The notes: generated by a model from the sequence alone, not told the origin. A stretch of DNA of 64,000 nucleotides from Segatella copri (GCF_949820605.1 NZ_CATKVU010000007.1:62001-126000), one strand, 5' to 3'. Shown: positions 17,997 through 26,913, counted from the stretch's first letter. Translations and numbers: made by a program.

Positions 17997-20900
17997 ATGA
18001 ACACAACGAAGGTTTGGAAATACATGCTGCTGGCATGCCTGCTCATGCTGGTGGTTCCTGCTCAGGCACAGCGATTCTTCAATCTGACCTCTTCTGAAGT
18101 CAGAGTAGATTCTGTGTTGCCCCGTTTCGTGTATTCCATTCCTTTGACCGGTGCATATCGTGATTCTGTATATACCGTCAGCCTGAAATATGGCGAGTAT
18201 ATCGATATGACTGCCTCCGACATCGCTAATTACAACCGCCTTTCGGGTGCAGTTCCTCCTGAGCAGGTATTTCCCCAGCAGCGGGTTACCGAATGCCGTA
18301 AGCAGGGCGTACTCCAGATAGATTTCAGTCCTGTCGTGTTCCGCAATAACCGCCATCAGCTGCTGGTCAGCTTCATGCTTCAGGTAGATGCCCGTCCTCT
18401 GAATCGCTCCGAGCGTTCCAGTCGAGGTTCTCTGTTGGCTAAGGGTAAAGTATCAGCCTTCACTTCTTCTGATGCTTTGCGCTCAGCTACCTCTCTTTAT
18501 GCCTCCCATTCCGTCCTAGCCTCAGGCAGATGGGCGAAGATCAGAGTCAGCGAAACCGGTTTCCATCAGCTTACCGAACAGGTAGTGCGCCAGGCAGGCT
18601 TCTCCGATATCAGCAAGGTGAAGATTTACGGCTATGGCGGCAATCTGCAGAACGAAGCCCTTCTGGCGAGCGAACTGCAGGCTACCGACGATTTGCAGGA
18701 AGTTCCCCAGTGCATCGTTGGCGGCAAGCATTATTTCTATGCCCAGGGACCGGTTTCCTGGAAGTCTGAAACCGCCCTCCAGCGCATCCGTAATCCTTAT
18801 TCCGATTACGGCTACTATTTTATTACCCAGACCGATGGAGAGCCACTGGTGCAGGATTCAGCCACCTTTGTCTCTTCCCATTATCCGCAGCCTTACGATT
18901 ACCATTCCCTCTACGAGTCAGATGGTTACAGCTACTATCATGGCGGCAGAAACCTCTTCGATGCAGAAGAACTGAAGGTGGGTGATGAAAAGAAAGTCGT
19001 AATCACGAATACCACCGGTTCTGCGGCAGGCAAACTCTCCGTAGCCCTGACTACCACCACAAACAGCGTGGCTCAGATACTGAAGAATGGCAAGGCTTTG
19101 GGCGAAATCACCCTTTCTCTCAAGGATGACAATCCGTTGGAGGATATATCTTACCTCAAGGCTACAGAGAAGGTTGCCACTTATCCCATTTCCGATTTCC
19201 AGGATAAGGATACCATCTCCATCAAGGTCTTGTCAGGTGCTTCCATCCGCCTCGATTATATCTCCGTAACGTGGGCAGAGCCTGGAAGCTGTGCCTTTAC
19301 CGCTGCGAACCTGGCCTCCGGTGGAAAGATTCCGGCTGCCCAGTATGTCTACGGCATCACCAACCAGGATCATCATGCCGATGGAGCAGCCGATATGGTC
19401 ATCATCATCCCGACCTCACAGAAACTGCTGAAACAGGCTCAGCGACTGAAAGAATTTCATGAACAGCACGACGGACTGCGCGTTACCATCGTTCCTGCCG
19501 ATGAACTCTATAACGAATTTTCTAGCGGTACCCCCGATGCCAACGCCTACCGCCGCTACCTGCGCATGCTTTCCGATAAAGCGCAGAGCGAGGCTGACAT
19601 GCCGAAATATCTCCTGCTCTTCGGCGACTGCGTATGGGATAACCGCATGCTTACCTCCGGTTGCAGAATCCTGAATCCAGACGATTATCTGCTGTGCTTT
19701 GAGAGTGAAAACTCCTTCAGCGCCGTATCCTGCTTCGTCAGCGACAGTTGGTTCGGCATGCTTGGTGAGGGAGCCGGACTGTATCCTAACCGTGAGCTGC
19801 AGGATGTAGCCGTAGGCCGCTTCCCGGTAACCTATGCAGAAGAAGCCCAGGTGCTGGTAGACAAGACCATCAGTTATGCTCAGAATGCCAATGCAGGCGC
19901 CTGGCAGAACACCCTGATGTTTATGGGCGATGACGGAAACGGAAACCTCCACATGCAGGATGCCGATGAGGTGGCAAATGATGTGCTCACCACCTATCCC
20001 GCCTATCTCGTCAAGAAGGTGATGTGGGATGCCTATACCCGCGAAACCTCCTCTACGGGCAATACCTATCCCGAGGCAACGAGAATCATCAAGCAGCAGC
20101 AGGCTGCAGGAGCCCTCATCATGGATTATGCCGGACATGGCGATCCTACCCAGATGTCGCACGAATCGGTTCTGAAACTTACCGATTTTGCCGATTTCCG
20201 CAATACCAACCTGCCGCTCTGGGTAACTGCCTCCTGCGATATCATGCCGTTCGACGGACTCGAAGCCAACATCGGCGAATATGCGCTGCTCAACGAAAAA
20301 GGCGGCGCAGTAGCCTTCTATGGCACCACCCGTACCGTTTACGCCCAGTATAACAAGCATATCAACCGTGCCTTCATCCACAGAGTGCTCAGTCTGGTAG
20401 ACGGCAAGCCTGTCACGATAGGCGAGGCGCACCGACTGGCTCAGAACGACCTGGTAAGCGGCAACGGTCCAACTTCCGGTTCCGATATCACCGAAAACCA
20501 TCTCCATTATTCCCTCTTGGGCGACCCGGCTCTTGCACTCAATCTGCCTATGCATCAGATTGTGGTAGATTCCATCAATGGCATTCCTGTTGCCGAGTCT
20601 GAAACCCTGCCGATGCTGAAGGCAGGCTCTATCGCCCGCATGGCTGGTCATATCGAGGGAGCAGACGACTTCCGGGGCGTCATCACCGCTACCGTAAGAG
20701 ATTCCAAGGAGACGGTTACCTGTCGCCTGAACGATACCGGCAAGGATGGCGCTGAGAAGGCATTCGAATACAAAGACAGAACCAAGACCCTGTATCAGGG
20801 CACCGATAGCGTAAGAGGCGGCAAGTTTGCCTTCTCCTTTGCCGTTCCGCTGGATATCAATTATTCCAACCAGAGCGGTCTGGTCAACCTCTATGCGGTG

Positions 20901-21635
20901 AATACCTCCAAGACCCTCTCTGCCCACGGCTCCAGCGAGCAGTTTACGGTAGGCGAGAGCGAGGAGCAGAAGAACGATTCCATCGGTCCTTCCATCTACT
21001 GCTATCTCAATTCGCCTTCCTTCGTAGATGGCGGCAAAGTCAACGCCACTCCGTTCTTTGTGGCAAAGATAACCGATAAGGACGGAATCAATGCTGCCGG
21101 AAGCGGTATCGGCCACGACCTGCAGCTGGTGATAGATGGCGATATGTCGAAGACCTATGTGCTGAACAGCAATTTCACCTACGATTTCGGAACCTATATC
21201 AGCGGTTCTACCTATTACAGCATACCGCAACTGGAACCGGGCAAGCACGAACTCACCTTCCGAGCCTGGGATATCCAGAACAACAGTTCTATGGTGAAGC
21301 TCCGTTTCAATGTGGTGAAGGCACTGAGTCCGGCGCTCTTCGATGTGGGTGTAACCGCCAATCCGGCTAAAACCTCCACTACCTTCATCATCAGTCACGA
21401 CCGCACAGAGAGCGATATGGACGTGGTGGTAGAAGTGTTCGATTCATCGGGCAGACAGCACTGGCGCCATTCCGAAAGCGGTGTACCTACCTCGGGCAGC
21501 TATACCGTAAGCTGGGACCTCACCTCCGATAGCGGCACCCCTCTGGGCACCGGCGTATATCTCTATCGCGTCAAGGTGGCGAGCGATGGCAGCAGCTACA
21601 CCTCTAAAGTCAAGAAACTCATCATTATTAAATAA
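17997..21635 (+). CDS. porU: Type IX secretion sortase PorU (C25-like cysteine peptidase)
   Basis: 1212 residues with a signal peptide ending AQAQ. The central gingipain-like domain carries the catalytic pair: His714 in DYAGHGDPTQMSHES and Cys747 in WVTASCDIMPFDG, followed by EYALLNEKGGAVAFYGTTRTVY. The C-terminus has an Ig/FlgD-like end (GTPLGTGVYLYRVKVAS). PorU removes the sorting tail of type IX cargo at the cell surface and attaches cargo to anionic LPS. It lies immediately upstream of porV (13-bp gap), its known partner. Two probable cargos are encoded at 7.4-13.8 kb. Confidence 0.95.
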   Translation: MNTTKVWKYMLLACLLMLVVPAQAQRFFNLTSSEVRVDSVLPRFVYSIPLTGAYRDSVYTVSLKYGEYIDMTASDIANYNRLSGAVPPEQVFPQQRVTECRKQGVLQIDFSPVVFRNNRHQLLVSFMLQVDARPLNRSERSSRGSLLAKGKVSAFTSSDALRSATSLYASHSVLASGRWAKIRVSETGFHQLTEQVVRQAGFSDISKVKIYGYGGNLQNEALLASELQATDDLQEVPQCIVGGKHYFYAQGPVSWKSETALQRIRNPYSDYGYYFITQTDGEPLVQDSATFVSSHYPQPYDYHSLYESDGYSYYHGGRNLFDAEELKVGDEKKVVITNTTGSAAGKLSVALTTTTNSVAQILKNGKALGEITLSLKDDNPLEDISYLKATEKVATYPISDFQDKDTISIKVLSGASIRLDYISVTWAEPGSCAFTAANLASGGKIPAAQYVYGITNQDHHADGAADMVIIIPTSQKLLKQAQRLKEFHEQHDGLRVTIVPADELYNEFSSGTPDANAYRRYLRMLSDKAQSEADMPKYLLLFGDCVWDNRMLTSGCRILNPDDYLLCFESENSFSAVSCFVSDSWFGMLGEGAGLYPNRELQDVAVGRFPVTYAEEAQVLVDKTISYAQNANAGAWQNTLMFMGDDGNGNLHMQDADEVANDVLTTYPAYLVKKVMWDAYTRETSSTGNTYPEATRIIKQQQAAGALIMDYAGHGDPTQMSHESVLKLTDFADFRNTNLPLWVTASCDIMPFDGLEANIGEYALLNEKGGAVAFYGTTRTVYAQYNKHINRAFIHRVLSLVDGKPVTIGEAHRLAQNDLVSGNGPTSGSDITENHLHYSLLGDPALALNLPMHQIVVDSINGIPVAESETLPMLKAGSIARMAGHIEGADDFRGVITATVRDSKETVTCRLNDTGKDGAEKAFEYKDRTKTLYQGTDSVRGGKFAFSFAVPLDINYSNQSGLVNLYAVNTSKTLSAHGSSEQFTVGESEEQKNDSIGPSIYCYLNSPSFVDGGKVNATPFFVAKITDKDGINAAGSGIGHDLQLVIDGDMSKTYVLNSNFTYDFGTYISGSTYYSIPQLEPGKHELTFRAWDIQNNSSMVKLRFNVVKALSPALFDVGVTANPAKTSTTFIISHDRTESDMDVVVEVFDSSGRQHWRHSESGVPTSGSYTVSWDLTSDSGTPLGTGVYLYRVKVASDGSSYTSKVKKLIIIK

Positions 21636-21648
21636 AAATATATTTACA

Positions 21649-22833
21649 ATGGCAATGAAAAGAATCTATAAGATATTCATCTTGGGATGTCTCGCTCTGA
21701 TGGCATCAGAAGTGAAGGCGCAGGATAAGAAAGACCTCTTCAATCCTGTGAACTATGCAGTCATTTCGCAAACCATAGCTCCTGATGCCCGTGGTGGCGG
21801 TTTGGGAGATGTCGGTGCGGCTACCGACCCTGATGTCAACTCCCAGTACTGGAACCCGGCAAAATATCCTTTCACCATTTCGCGTGCCGGTGTGTCGCTC
21901 AGCTTCACCCCTTGGCTGCGCTCGCTGGTCAATGATATGAATCTTGCCTATCTGTCTGGCTATTACCGCATTGGTGATTACAGTTCCGTATCTGCATCGC
22001 TCCGCTATTTCAATATGGGCGAAGTGTTTACCAGCAAAGAGGGTGCCGAGAGTGGCACGGGTATGACCATCAATCCTTACGAGATGTCGGTCGATGTGGC
22101 TTATTCTCTGATGCTCAGCGAGAAGTTCTCTCTTGCTGCCGCCATCCGCTGGATCTATTCCGATATGCGCTTCGATTATACCGAAGATAATTCGCCAGCC
22201 TCCGCTTTCGCAGCCGATATTGCTGCCTATTACCAGAACTATGTGGTCATCGGCCAGCGCGAATGCCAGTTGGGTTTGGGTTTGAATATTTCTAACATAG
22301 GTAGTAAGATTACCTTCAGTGGCAAGGAGTATGGCGAGTTCCTGCCAGCCAACATGCGTCTGGGTGCCTCGCTGATGATTCCTATCGACGAATACAACCG
22401 CGTTACCCTGGCAGCCGATGTCAACAAGTATCTGGTGCCTACCGTTCCGAAGCAGGAAGAGGGTGAGGACAATTCAGAATATGAAGACCGTGTGCATCGT
22501 GAGTATGATGATATTTCGGGCATCAGCGGTATCTTCAAGAGTTTCAGCGATGCCCCTGGCGGTTTCAAGGAAGAGCTGGAGGAAATCAACTACGGTCTGG
22601 GTGCCGAGTATGTATATAATGATAAGTTTGCGCTGCGTGCCGGTTATCATCACGAGAGTCAGAGCAAGGGTAACCGCAAGTACTTCACCGTGGGTGCCGG
22701 TTTCAAGATGAATGTCTTTTCGCTCGATGCTGCCTATGTGGTGGCTACCGCCAAGAGCAACCCGCTCGACCAGACCCTCCGCTTCACCCTGTCGTTTGAT
22801 ATGGATGGACTGAAGGACCTGTTTAAGAGGTAA
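21649..22833 (+). CDS. porV: Type IX secretion outer-membrane channel protein PorV
   Basis: 394 residues from the ATG at 21649 (MAMKRIYKIFILGCLALMASEVKAQ signal). An upstream in-frame ATG at 21586 would overlap porU by 50 bases and destroy the signal peptide, so it was not used. Features include YAVISQTIAPDARGGGLGDVGAATDPDVNSQYWNP near the N-terminus and a beta-barrel ending FTLSFDMDGLKDLFKR. PorV is a FadL-like barrel that binds cargo sorting domains and hands them to PorU. It is cotranscribed with porU. Confidence 0.95.
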   Translation: MAMKRIYKIFILGCLALMASEVKAQDKKDLFNPVNYAVISQTIAPDARGGGLGDVGAATDPDVNSQYWNPAKYPFTISRAGVSLSFTPWLRSLVNDMNLAYLSGYYRIGDYSSVSASLRYFNMGEVFTSKEGAESGTGMTINPYEMSVDVAYSLMLSEKFSLAAAIRWIYSDMRFDYTEDNSPASAFAADIAAYYQNYVVIGQRECQLGLGLNISNIGSKITFSGKEYGEFLPANMRLGASLMIPIDEYNRVTLAADVNKYLVPTVPKQEEGEDNSEYEDRVHREYDDISGISGIFKSFSDAPGGFKEELEEINYGLGAEYVYNDKFALRAGYHHESQSKGNRKYFTVGAGFKMNVFSLDAAYVVATAKSNPLDQTLRFTLSFDMDGLKDLFKR

Positions 22834-23010
22834 TGTTGAGTGTTGAATGAATAGTGTTGAATGTTGAGTGTTGAATGTTGAATGAATAGTGTTGAATGTT
22901 GAGTGTTGAATGTTGAATGTTGAATGAATAGTGTTGAATGTTGAATTTTTGCCTAACGGACTCAAGGGCGCTAGCCTAATTCAACATTCAACATTCAACA
23001 TTCAACACTA
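22834..23010. repeat. TTGAATG-type tandem and inverted repeat region
   Basis: The forward half (22834-22946) is built from near-identical GTTGAATG, GTTGAGTG and AATGAATAGT units in tandem. After a 34-base non-repeat loop, 22979-23009 carries the reverse complement, four TTCAACA units. RNA from either strand would form a long imperfect hairpin right after porV. Similar short-word repeats occur in other gaps of this window (48.9, 53.3, 57.0 and 58.8 kb). Confidence 0.85.
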
Positions 23011-23042
23011 AAAAATCAACACTATAATATAAATTTAAAGTG

Positions 23043-23522
23043 ATGAATATACGTGTAGGATTTGGATATGATGTCCACAAGCTGGTGGCTGACCGCGACT
23101 TGTGGCTGGGAGGAATCAAGATAGATTATGAATTGGGATTGCTGGGCCACAGCGATGCCGATGTGCTGATACATGCCATTTGCGATGCCCTGCTGGGCGC
23201 TGCTAACATGCGTGATATCGGATATCATTTCCCCGATACGGCAGCAGAGACTCTGAATGTGGATTCTAAGATTCTGCTCCGCAAAACGATGGAACTGATA
23301 GCTACCAAGGGTTATACACTGGGCAATATCGATGCCACAGTCTGTGCCGAACGCCCTAAACTCAACCCGCATGTGCCAGCCATGAAAGCATGTCTGGCAG
23401 AGGTGATGGGGGTAGATGAAGACCAGATATCCATCAAGGCAACAACCACCGAGAAACTCGGATTCACAGGCAGAATGGAGGGAATCTCCGCCTATGCCAC
23501 CGTTCTTATCCAGAAAGGATAG
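23043..23522 (+). CDS. ispF: 2-C-methyl-D-erythritol 2,4-cyclodiphosphate synthase
   Basis: 159 residues from ATG 23043; an in-frame GTG one codon earlier is not needed. The metal site lies in RVGFGYDVHKL (Asp10, His12), followed by GLLGHSDADVLIHAICDALLGAANMRDIG, and the C-terminal half has SIKATTTEKLGFTGRMEGISAYA. It forms the cyclodiphosphate of the non-mevalonate isoprenoid pathway. dxr of the same pathway is at 57.6 kb, and an IspD-like gene at 36.8 kb looks more like a CDP-ribitol enzyme. Length and motifs are complete. Confidence 0.97.
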   Translation: MNIRVGFGYDVHKLVADRDLWLGGIKIDYELGLLGHSDADVLIHAICDALLGAANMRDIGYHFPDTAAETLNVDSKILLRKTMELIATKGYTLGNIDATVCAERPKLNPHVPAMKACLAEVMGVDEDQISIKATTTEKLGFTGRMEGISAYATVLIQKG

Positions 23523-23614
23523 AACGCAAGCAAGGCGCCCTGTAAAGGCAAAAGCCTTATAAACTGCAAAGTGTCAGGAAGTTGTTAATTTCCGTTTTTT
23601 TTGTTCATTTTTGC

Positions 23615-23628
23615 TTGATATATATCAA
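23615..23628. promoter_or_regulatory. Perfect 14-bp palindrome upstream of the small-RNA promoter
   Basis: TTGATATATATCAA is a perfect dyad, flanked by TTTTTGC on the left and GCAAAAA on the right. It sits about 37 bp upstream of the -33 element at 23665, a position suited to a transcription factor site. Function is inferred only from symmetry and position. Confidence 0.35.
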
Positions 23629-23664
23629 AAAAATGCAAAAACGTCACACTTTCTTGGCTAAATA

Positions 23665-23696
23665 TTTGGTGGATAGCCGAAATAGTAGTAATTTTG
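23665..23696 (+). promoter_or_regulatory. Bacteroidetes promoter of the candidate small RNA
   Basis: TTTG (23665-23668), a 20-bp spacer and TAATTTTG (23689-23696) match both consensus boxes and the expected spacing. Initiation is expected near 23703. No gene begins within the next 170 bases, but a terminator closes the segment. Confidence 0.8.
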
Positions 23697-23702
23697 CAGC
23701 GT

Positions 23703-23878
23703 CAAAAGGTTAATAGATTGTTTAGGTTAGTAGTAATAGATTTAGGTTTTTAGTTATTAGGTTTTAAGGTAGATTGTTTAACCGATAATTGAGAAAGTCG
23801 TGAGACTATTTTGATTAGATTTTTTAAGTTAAACATATTACATGCCACAGCTCGTTGAGAGTTGTGGCATGTTTTTTT
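23703..23878 (+). ncRNA. Candidate intergenic small RNA, about 175 nt
   Basis: The segment lies between a two-box promoter and a strong terminator and has no coding frame with a start. It is rich in TTAG, AGGTTT and TAGATT words, with a possible long-range pair GGTTAA/TTAACC. Its 3' end is the terminator hairpin. I do not recognise a known family. The length is compatible with 6S RNA or a trans-acting sRNA, but no 6S-like secondary structure was established. Confidence 0.5.
23840..23878 (+). terminator. Strong rho-independent terminator of the candidate small RNA
   Basis: ACATGCCACA (23840-23849) pairs perfectly with TGTGGCATGT (23863-23872), with a 13-nt loop and a run of seven T ending at 23878. 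No protein gene ends just upstream on the plus strand, which argues for a non-coding transcript. Confidence 0.88.
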
Positions 23879-23942
23879 ATGCCCCATTCTCCCCCTTCCG
23901 TTTCCTCTTTTCCGATTTCCTCGAAAAAACATGCCTTTTTAT

Positions 23943-23973
23943 TTTGTTTTGTCTCCGATTTGTGCTATCTTTG
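23943..23973 (+). promoter_or_regulatory. Promoter of the glycosyltransferase pair
   Basis: TTTG (23943-23946), a 19-bp spacer and TATCTTTG (23966-23973). Initiation is expected near 23980, about 45 nt before ATG 24024. This supports that start over in-frame ATGs lying upstream of the promoter. Confidence 0.8.
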
Positions 23974-24023
23974 CAGTATCAATCAATATACGCAGCTTTT
24001 TGCGGTATCAAAAATATACGCAG

Positions 24024-25292
24024 ATGAGAGTACTCATAGTAAATACAAGTGAAAAGACAGGCGGAGCGGCAGTAGCAGCCAACCGCCTGATGGATGCCCT
24101 TAACAACAATGGCGTTAAGGCAAAGATGTTGGTACGCGACAAGGAGACAGAAGACATCACCGTGGTCAGTCTGCCCCGTTCGCTCAGGTTGCAGTGGAAC
24201 TTCCTGTGGGAGCGCTGGTGCGTATTCTGGCATCTCCATTTCTCCCGTCAGCGCCTCTGGGAGGTAGACATGGCAACATCGGGTACCGATATCACCAGGC
24301 TCCGCGAGTTTCAGGAGGCAGATGTCATCCATCTCTCCTGGATCAACCAGGGCATGCTCTCACTCAAGGACATCCGCAAGATTATCCGCAGCGGCAAACC
24401 GGTGGTATGGACCATGCACGATCTCTGGCCCGCTACCGGCATCTGCCATTATGCACGCGGCTGCAACCGCTATGCCTCCGCCTGCGGCAACTGTCCGCTT
24501 CTCCCCAATAAAGGCAGCAAGAACGACCTCTCAGCAAAGATATTCCGCCGCAAGAAGGAACTCTACCATCGCGGCGCCATCTCCTTCGTCACCTGTAGCC
24601 GTTGGCTCGAACGGCAGGCTAAGGGCAGCGGTCTCTTCGTAGGGCAGCGCATCACCAACATCCCGAATCCGATAGATACCCACGTGTTCTGTCCTCAGGA
24701 TCAGGCAGAGGCGCGTCTGCGTGCCGGTCTGCCAGCCGACAAGCATATCATCCTCTTCGTATCCCAGCGCGTAACCGACGAGCGCAAGGGCATGCGCTAT
24801 TTCATCGAAGCCATCGACCGGCTGGTAGCGCGCTATCCTGAGATGAAGGAGAATACCGCCATCGCCATCCTGGGCGGCCATTCCGAGGAAGTAAACCTCA
24901 CCCTGCCGTCCTATTCGCTCGGCTATGTCAGCGATGAGAAGCAGATAGTGGCAATCTATAATTCGGCAGATGCCTTTGTGCTGCCATCGCTCGAAGATAA
25001 CCTCCCTAACACCATCATGGAGTCGATGGCGTGCGGCGTGCCGGGCATCGGGTTCAGGGTAGGAGGAATACCGGAGATGATAGACCATCAGCAGAACGGC
25101 TACGTAGCCAACTACCGCGATACCGAAGACCTGGCGAGTGGCATCCACTGGGTGCTCGAAGAGGCCGACAGGGCGGCGCTGAAGCAGGCATGTCTGCAAA
25201 AGGTAGCACAGAACTATTCGCAGCATGCCGTAGCATTGAAATATATTGAAATTTATAACGAGGCGATGGCCTACAAAAACTATAAGTTATGA
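24024..25292 (+). CDS. Glycosyltransferase family 4 protein
   Basis: 422 residues from ATG 24024 (MRVLIVNTSEKTGGAAVAANRL). The longer frame starting at 23862 was rejected because it runs through the promoter. The GT-B fold shows an N-terminal loop GGAAVAANRLMDAL, VIHLSWINQGMLSL in the first Rossmann domain, ITNIPNPIDTHVF at the linker and the retaining-transferase signature SLEDNLPNTIMESMACGVPGIGF in the C-domain. It would transfer a sugar from a nucleotide donor in the cytoplasm, probably to a lipid-linked glycan. It overlaps the next GT by 4 bp (ATGA). Confidence 0.93.
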   Translation: MRVLIVNTSEKTGGAAVAANRLMDALNNNGVKAKMLVRDKETEDITVVSLPRSLRLQWNFLWERWCVFWHLHFSRQRLWEVDMATSGTDITRLREFQEADVIHLSWINQGMLSLKDIRKIIRSGKPVVWTMHDLWPATGICHYARGCNRYASACGNCPLLPNKGSKNDLSAKIFRRKKELYHRGAISFVTCSRWLERQAKGSGLFVGQRITNIPNPIDTHVFCPQDQAEARLRAGLPADKHIILFVSQRVTDERKGMRYFIEAIDRLVARYPEMKENTAIAILGGHSEEVNLTLPSYSLGYVSDEKQIVAIYNSADAFVLPSLEDNLPNTIMESMACGVPGIGFRVGGIPEMIDHQQNGYVANYRDTEDLASGIHWVLEEADRAALKQACLQKVAQNYSQHAVALKYIEIYNEAMAYKNYKL

Positions 25293-26065
25293 TTAAGTTC
25301 ACCGTCGTAACCTGTACGTACAATGCCGAAAAGGAGTTGCAGCGTACCCTCGACAGCGTGCAGCGCCAGACCTACTGCAGCATCGAGCACATCATCATGG
25401 ATGGCGGTTCCCGCGACCGCACCCTCCAGCTGGTGAAGGCATATCAGCATCGCAATGCAGTAGGCGAGAGCTCGCACGAAATCGTGGTCATATCAGAGCC
25501 CGACAAGGGACTTTATGATGCCATGAACAAGAGCATCGACCGAGCTACGGGCGATTACCTGGTGTTTATGAATGCCGGCGACACCTTTCCTACAGCCGAT
25601 ACGCTGGAGTACGTAGAAGGCTGTGTAGGCGAAGAAGAAGTACTGCCCGGCGTACTTTACGGTGATACCGATATCGTGAACGAGATGGGCCATTTTCTGC
25701 GTCATCGCCGTCTAGCCCCATCCAAGAAGCTCACGTGGCGTTCGTTCATCTGGGGCATGCTGGTGTGTCACCAGTCATTCTATGCCCGCACAGACATAGC
25801 CCGTGAGATTCATTACGATCTGCACTACCGTTATTCGGCAGATGTAGACTGGTGCATCCGCATCATGCGGGAGTCATCTCGCCGCAAGTTGCCGTTGCGC
25901 AACGTCCATGCCGTCCTCACCCATTTTCTGGATGGCGGCATGACCACGCAGAACCACAAAGCCTCCCTGAAGGAGCGTTTCCAGGTGATGCGCACCCATT
26001 ACGGCCTTCTTCCCACCCTTGCAGTTCATGCCTGGTTCGTGATAAGAGGGGCTGTAAAGAGATAA
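25289..26065 (+). CDS. Glycosyltransferase family 2 protein
   Basis: 258 residues. The GT-A fold starts FTVVTCTYNAEKELQRTLDSV, continues HIIMDGGSRDRT and EPDKGLYDAMNKSIDRATGDYL, and has the NAGDT motif in place of a DxD. This pattern is typical of WcaA/WbbX-type enzymes of O-antigen or capsule synthesis. Start and stop overlap the upstream GT4 gene, so the two are translationally coupled. Donor and acceptor are unknown. Confidence 0.93.
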   Translation: MIKFTVVTCTYNAEKELQRTLDSVQRQTYCSIEHIIMDGGSRDRTLQLVKAYQHRNAVGESSHEIVVISEPDKGLYDAMNKSIDRATGDYLVFMNAGDTFPTADTLEYVEGCVGEEEVLPGVLYGDTDIVNEMGHFLRHRRLAPSKKLTWRSFIWGMLVCHQSFYARTDIAREIHYDLHYRYSADVDWCIRIMRESSRRKLPLRNVHAVLTHFLDGGMTTQNHKASLKERFQVMRTHYGLLPTLAVHAWFVIRGAVKR

Positions 26066-26214
26066 ATAGAAGAAGATTCCGTTTGGCGTTCTGGCTTTTT
26101 CTAACGCCTATGGGGAAATGATATTTTTCTTACGTCTAGCTTGTTTTCGAAGTGTGAAAAATGTAGACAAAAAATAGGAGAGTGTGTCGTAAGTCTAGAT
26201 AATTGCAGCCGAGG
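26066..26214. other. Gap downstream of the glycosyltransferases, little content
   Basis: A 6-bp stem GGCGTT/AACGCC (26085-26090 with 26103-26108) has its T-run in the loop rather than after the stem, so it is at best a weak terminator. Nothing else recognisable was seen here. Confidence 0.4.
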
Positions 26215-26250
26215 ACGGGCTGAAGGCCCAAAAGCTCCTAGCCCAGGGCG
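26215..26250. repeat. REP-like interspersed repeat, copy A
   Basis: A 36-bp element starting ACGGGCTGAAGG and ending TAGCCCAGGGCG, with outer arms GGGCT/AGCCC able to form a hairpin. A second copy at 44620-44655 matches at 31 of 36 positions. Such imperfect palindromes in Bacteroidales intergenic DNA resemble REP elements mobilised by IS200-like transposases. That origin is inference, as no transposase gene is present here. Confidence 0.6.
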
Positions 26251-26374
26251 TATTGGATGTGACTTATGATGCACTCTCAATTTGTTAAACAAGCTTTGAG
26301 TTTTACATTGATGAAAAGTCCTCTTCATTAACTGTTCTTTTGTACGCAAGTTCATGCAGAAAAGTACTGATACG

Positions 26375-26579
26375 GTTCAATCAGCTAACTCAAGTAGTTC
26401 AATCAGTTAAGTCAAGTGGCTCAATCAGTGAGTCCAGCCGTCTGTGTAACCCAGTTCAGCCATATCTGCAACCCGATGCAGTCGAATCCTTAACCCGATG
26501 CAGTCGAATCCTTAACCCAACGCAGTCGAATCCTTAACCCAACGCAGCCATATCTGTAACCCGACGCAGCCGCTTCAGT
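26375..26579. repeat. 22-bp minisatellite, two sub-arrays
   Basis: Three units with GTTCAATCAG-type starts occupy 26375-26440. After 7 bp, six units starting AACCC occupy 26448-26579 (boundaries 26448, 26470, 26492, 26514, 26536, 26558). Units at 26470 and 26492 are identical. The period of 22 bp is not a multiple of three, so this is not a protein repeat, and units abut without spacers, so it is not CRISPR. Confidence 0.85.
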
Positions 26580-26626
26580 TGGTAAATGGAAGTACATCGT
26601 TTGTTTACCTCATTTAAGCGCTCAAT

Positions 26627-26742
26627 GACTACCAGGGCAAATTACCTTTTTACTGTTACCATCAGAGCTAATAATAGCTACCATCAGGGAGAATCATGGT
26701 TCTTCAGAATATGCCCGAATCACTACCAGGGAGAATCTTAAA
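26627..26742. repeat. Degenerate 22-bp repeats with TACCAtcAGGG core
   Basis: Cores CTACCAGGG or TTACCATCAG recur at about 26629, 26657, 26679 and 26723, mostly at multiples of 22 bp. Two carry a shared GGGAGAATC extension. It is the same period as the preceding minisatellite with a different consensus. Confidence 0.6.
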
Positions 26743-26913
26743 AATACAAGATACTGAATATCAGACAGTTATGTGCAGATTTTTCTACCCTACACTATAC
26801 CAAGTATATTATATATATACATTTACATCTTTTACACTATACGTAATACGGGAGGAAAAAGATTTTTTTTTCAACATTTCAGCTCATTTTGTCTGAAAAA
26901 ATGTCTAAAACTC

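Noticed and set aside
19416..21398. 660-codon open frame antisense to porU
   Set aside because: It lies wholly within the well-supported porU gene, has no recognisable motif, and is explained by C/G-rich third positions removing stops on the other strand.
22474..22965. 163-codon minus-strand frame covering the TTGAATG repeats and the porV 3' end
   Set aside because: Its first third is translated repeat (HSTFN units) and the rest is antisense to porV.
23862..24023. N-terminal extension of the GT4 protein (54 codons)
   Set aside because: It runs through the small-RNA terminator and the GT promoter; the ATG at 24024 gives a normal GT-B start.
26340..26537. 65-codon open frame over the minisatellite
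   Set aside because: The 22-bp period is not a multiple of three, so the frame is not maintained by a protein repeat, and it has no promoter.
26448..26579. CRISPR array
   Set aside because: The 22-bp units abut with no unique spacers and no cas gene is nearby, so it is a minisatellite.
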